Of a stretch of 51,832 nt of DNA, positions 49,502-51,832 are shown piece by piece (position 1 is the stretch's first letter; the number at the start of each line of letters is the position of its first letter). Source of the DNA: an uncultured Eggerthella sp. (GTDB lineage Bacteria; Actinomycetota; Coriobacteriia; Coriobacteriales; Eggerthellaceae); NCBI GenBank assembly GCA_900542525.1, contig UQNZ01000011.1:1-51832 (forward strand), in the 5' to 3' direction. Both the position numbers and the translations under genes were made by a program. A model generated the notes under the pieces. That model was not told the origin of the DNA. It ran no database searches and was given only the letters and a program-made list of their open reading frames with translations.

Positions 49502-51832
49502 ATGGCTGGTATGCGTGTACACGAATTGGCTAAAGAGTTCGATATGACCAGTAAAGAACTCTTGGCCCGCCTTGCGGATATGAAGATACCCGCTAAGAGC
49601 CACGCCAGCATTTTGCAGGATGCTTATGTGGAGAAGATTCGCAAGAATCTTGAGCCCGAGATCAAGCAGCGTGCAGGTAAGCTTGAGGAAGAGGAAGCCA
49701 AGAAGCTGGCTGAAGAGCAGGCGAAGGAAGAGGCTAAGAAGGCCGAAGAGGCTGCGGCTCGTCGTGCGGCAGTGGAGAAAGAGCGCGCACAGCGCGATGC
49801 CGAGCGTGCTCGCCGTGAAAACCAGCAGAAGGAAGGCTTCGCTGGTCGTGCGAAGAAGGAAGAAGGCGAAGGGCAGCCCGCTAAGAAAGCCCCTGCATCG
49901 CCGTTCGAGAGCCTCGCTTCTCAGATCGAGCGTGAGCGTGAGCGCGTAGAGCGTGAAGCGCACGAGGCACGCATGAAAGCGGAAGCAGAAACGCGTGCGG
50001 CCGAGGTCGCCAAGAAGCAAGCAGTCGCTGAAGCGTTGCAGTCTCGCATGAATAAGCCCTCTAAATCATCGAAGAGCGAGAAGAAGGCTGCTCCCGTAAG
50101 TGCGGGCAGTTCGTTCTCCTCACTGCTCGATCAGATCAATAACGAACGCGAGCGCTTGAACAATCAGGCGAACGAAAAGCAAAACCAAGGCGGTTCGCGT
50201 CGTGGTGAGAAGGGCAAGAAGCGCAAGGGCTTCGAGCCTTCCGTTCCTGAACTTGAGGTTCAGGAGACCAAGGGTGAAGACCGCTATGCTCAGATGGCCG
50301 TTCAGGCAGAGAAGTTCCAGCGCGATAAGGTGCTTGCTGAAGCACGTGCGGCTGTTGAGGCTGCTTCTCATGAAGGCCAGGGCCGCCGCAAGAAGCGTAA
50401 GGAAAAGCGCGAAGCGGAGGCACGTGAGCGCGCTGAGCTCGAAGCATTAGAGAAGGGTCTCGACCCAACGCTCGTGCTTGACGATTCAGTGGTCGAGGTT
50501 GCGCAGGGTTCTACGGTCGCTCAATTCGCCGAACTGCTCGAAGTCTCTCCTAACGACATTATCAAGCGCTTGTTCATGCTGGGCCAGGCACTCACGCTTA
50601 CCCAGACCATGAGCGATGATCTTATCGAACTTATCGCCGATGACCTCGGCCGTAAGGTGCGCGTTGTTTCTCCTGAAGAGGAATTCGCAGTCGTCTACAA
50701 CGATTCTGAAGCCGACCTGCTGCCGCGTCCGCCGGTGGTCACTGTCATGGGTCATGTCGACCACGGCAAAACCTCGTTGCTCGATGCGATCCGCTCGACG
50801 GGTGTTGCCGATAAGGAGGCTGGCGGCATTACGCAGCACATCGGCGCTTCGGTCGTCAACATCGACGGTCGTCAGATCACATTCATCGATACCCCTGGTC
50901 ACGAAGCATTTACCGCTATGCGTGCTCGTGGCGCGAAGGTTACCGACGTGGTCGTGCTCGTGGTTGCGGCAGACGACGGCGTTATGCCGCAGACCGTTGA
51001 AGCCATCAATCATGCGAATGCGGCGAACGTGCCTATCGTGGTTGCGGTCAACAAGATCGATAAGCCAGGTGCTACGCCCGAGCGTGTGCGCCAGGAGCTC
51101 ACTGAACATGGCATCATCCCTGAAGAGTGGGGTGGCCAGAATATGTTCGTGGATGTTTCGGCTCGTCAGAACCTGCATATCGATGATTTGCTCGAAACAA
51201 TTCTGCTGCAGGCAGATGTGCTCGAACTGAAAGCCAACCCGAACGCTTCTGCTTCTGGCTTCGTTATCGAAGCGAACCTCGACAAGGGTCGCGGTTCAGT
51301 GGCAACGGTGCTCGTTGATCGCGGTACGCTCAAGACGGGCGATGTGGTGGTTGCTGGAACTTCCTATGGCAAGGTTCGCGCGCTCATCAATCCTCGTGGC
51401 GTGCATGTTGATGAAGCCCATCCTGCCGACCCAGTCGAGATCTTGGGCCTGAACTCAGTTCCTACAGCAGGTGATGAATTCCGCGTGTTCGAAGACGAGC
51501 GTGATGCGCGCCGTTTGGCCGAGCAGCGTGCGCTGCGTGAGCGTCTTGCTAAGCAGGAGTCGCGTTCGCACATGAATCTCGACGATCTGTTCGCACGTAT
51601 CGAAGAAGGCAAGACCACCGATCTAAACTTGGTCGTCAAGGCCGACGTGGCAGGTTCGATCGAAGCGCTGCGCGATGCGTTCGAGAAAATGGACCAGTCC
51701 GAGGTTAAGATCAATATCATTCATGCGGCGGTTGGTGGTATCACTGAGACCGACGTTACGCTTGCTGCGGCATCCGATGCGATCATCATCGGCTTTAACG
51801 GGCGCCCCCCGGGGAAGACCCCGAAACGACGC
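49502..51832 (+). CDS. infB: Translation initiation factor IF-2 (3' end cut by the window edge)
   Basis: At least 777 codons in an open frame that reaches the window edge with no stop. The N-terminal IF2N domain (MRVHELAKEFDMTSKELLARL) is followed by a long charged, Ala/Glu/Lys/Arg-rich linker. The second IF2N-like segment (VEVAQGSTVAQFAELLEVS) precedes the GTPase domain: G1 GHVDHGKT from residue 417, G3 DTPGHEAF, G4 NKID, G5 SA. Then come domains II and III (TDLNLVVKADVAGSIEAL). The ATG at 49502 follows GACGAGGAG. The final ~12 codons read GFNGRPPGKTPKRR where IF-2 normally has a GFNVRP-type motif, suggesting sequencing or assembly error at the contig end. Confidence 0.93.
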   Translation, partial: MAGMRVHELAKEFDMTSKELLARLADMKIPAKSHASILQDAYVEKIRKNLEPEIKQRAGKLEEEEAKKLAEEQAKEEAKKAEEAAARRAAVEKERAQRDAERARRENQQKEGFAGRAKKEEGEGQPAKKAPASPFESLASQIERERERVEREAHEARMKAEAETRAAEVAKKQAVAEALQSRMNKPSKSSKSEKKAAPVSAGSSFSSLLDQINNERERLNNQANEKQNQGGSRRGEKGKKRKGFEPSVPELEVQETKGEDRYAQMAVQAEKFQRDKVLAEARAAVEAASHEGQGRRKKRKEKREAEARERAELEALEKGLDPTLVLDDSVVEVAQGSTVAQFAELLEVSPNDIIKRLFMLGQALTLTQTMSDDLIELIADDLGRKVRVVSPEEEFAVVYNDSEADLLPRPPVVTVMGHVDHGKTSLLDAIRSTGVADKEAGGITQHIGASVVNIDGRQITFIDTPGHEAFTAMRARGAKVTDVVVLVVAADDGVMPQTVEAINHANAANVPIVVAVNKIDKPGATPERVRQELTEHGIIPEEWGGQNMFVDVSARQNLHIDDLLETILLQADVLELKANPNASASGFVIEANLDKGRGSVATVLVDRGTLKTGDVVVAGTSYGKVRALINPRGVHVDEAHPADPVEILGLNSVPTAGDEFRVFEDERDARRLAEQRALRERLAKQESRSHMNLDDLFARIEEGKTTDLNLVVKADVAGSIEALRDAFEKMDQSEVKINIIHAAVGGITETDVTLAAASDAIIIGFNGRPPGKTPKRR

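Overview
The window reads as a contiguous chromosomal segment from a Gram-positive, mid-50s % GC (estimated by eye) anaerobe. The most likely placement is the class Coriobacteriia of the Actinomycetota (Eggerthellaceae/Atopobiaceae-like). This is an inference from gene order and content: a glycyl-radical nucleotide reductase (nrdDG), AddAB-like recombination nuclease genes, the accC-asp23-nusB-xseB-dxs order, rimP-nusA-ylxR-infB, and secreted proteins ending in cell-wall-binding repeats. There is no rRNA in the window and I could not search a database. The window is mostly housekeeping; I see no phage, insertion sequence, CRISPR array or obvious defence island.

Layout. 0-2.4 kb: 5' end of ilvA (minus) divergent from ridA, then rsmI and a low-molecular-weight phosphatase. 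2.4-4.3 kb: a promoter, a T-box leader with a UGG (Trp) specifier and a terminator, then a stand-alone TrpB2-type tryptophan synthase beta chain. 4.4-5.9 kb: a tRNA-Ala(CGC) transcription unit, a homocysteine-methyltransferase-like gene lacking the zinc cysteines, a small unknown gene, and a 19-bp perfect palindrome. 5.9-9.0 kb: promoter with two NrdR-like boxes, nrdD and nrdG. 9.06-9.22 kb (minus): a structured RNA that I read as 6S RNA. 9.3-15.8 kb: addB-like and addA-like genes. 15.8-24.0 kb: rarA, a DUF948-like membrane protein, an AI-2E family permease, alaS, ruvX, mltG and yqeG. 24.1-28.9 kb: aroC-aroK-aroB-pepP/Q-efp. 29.0-36.2 kb: a carboxyltransferase-BCCP fusion, accC, asp23, nusB, xseB, dxs and an EamA permease. 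36.2-41.3 kb: GNAT (minus), amt-glnB, leuA and a zinc-ribbon membrane protein. 41.3-47.3 kb: three secreted modular surface proteins. 47.4-51.8 kb: rimP-nusA-ylxR-infB, with infB running off the end.

How they fit together. Amino-acid metabolism is well represented (shikimate genes aroC/K/B, leuA, ilvA with its partner ridA, Trp-controlled trpB2), together with ammonium uptake and PII sensing. The ilvA/ridA pair joins an enzyme that releases reactive enamines with the enzyme that removes them. The fused carboxyltransferase/biotin carrier plus AccC could together form a split pyruvate-carboxylase-type enzyme. The surface-protein cluster is the only clearly accessory region. Two of its proteins carry leucine-rich repeats with an exact 21-residue period and one cysteine per repeat, and two share a 98-nt identical tract, so recent recombination is likely.

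The last ~35 bases of the window look degraded within infB (unexpected G/C runs replacing a conserved motif), as if this were a low-quality contig end.
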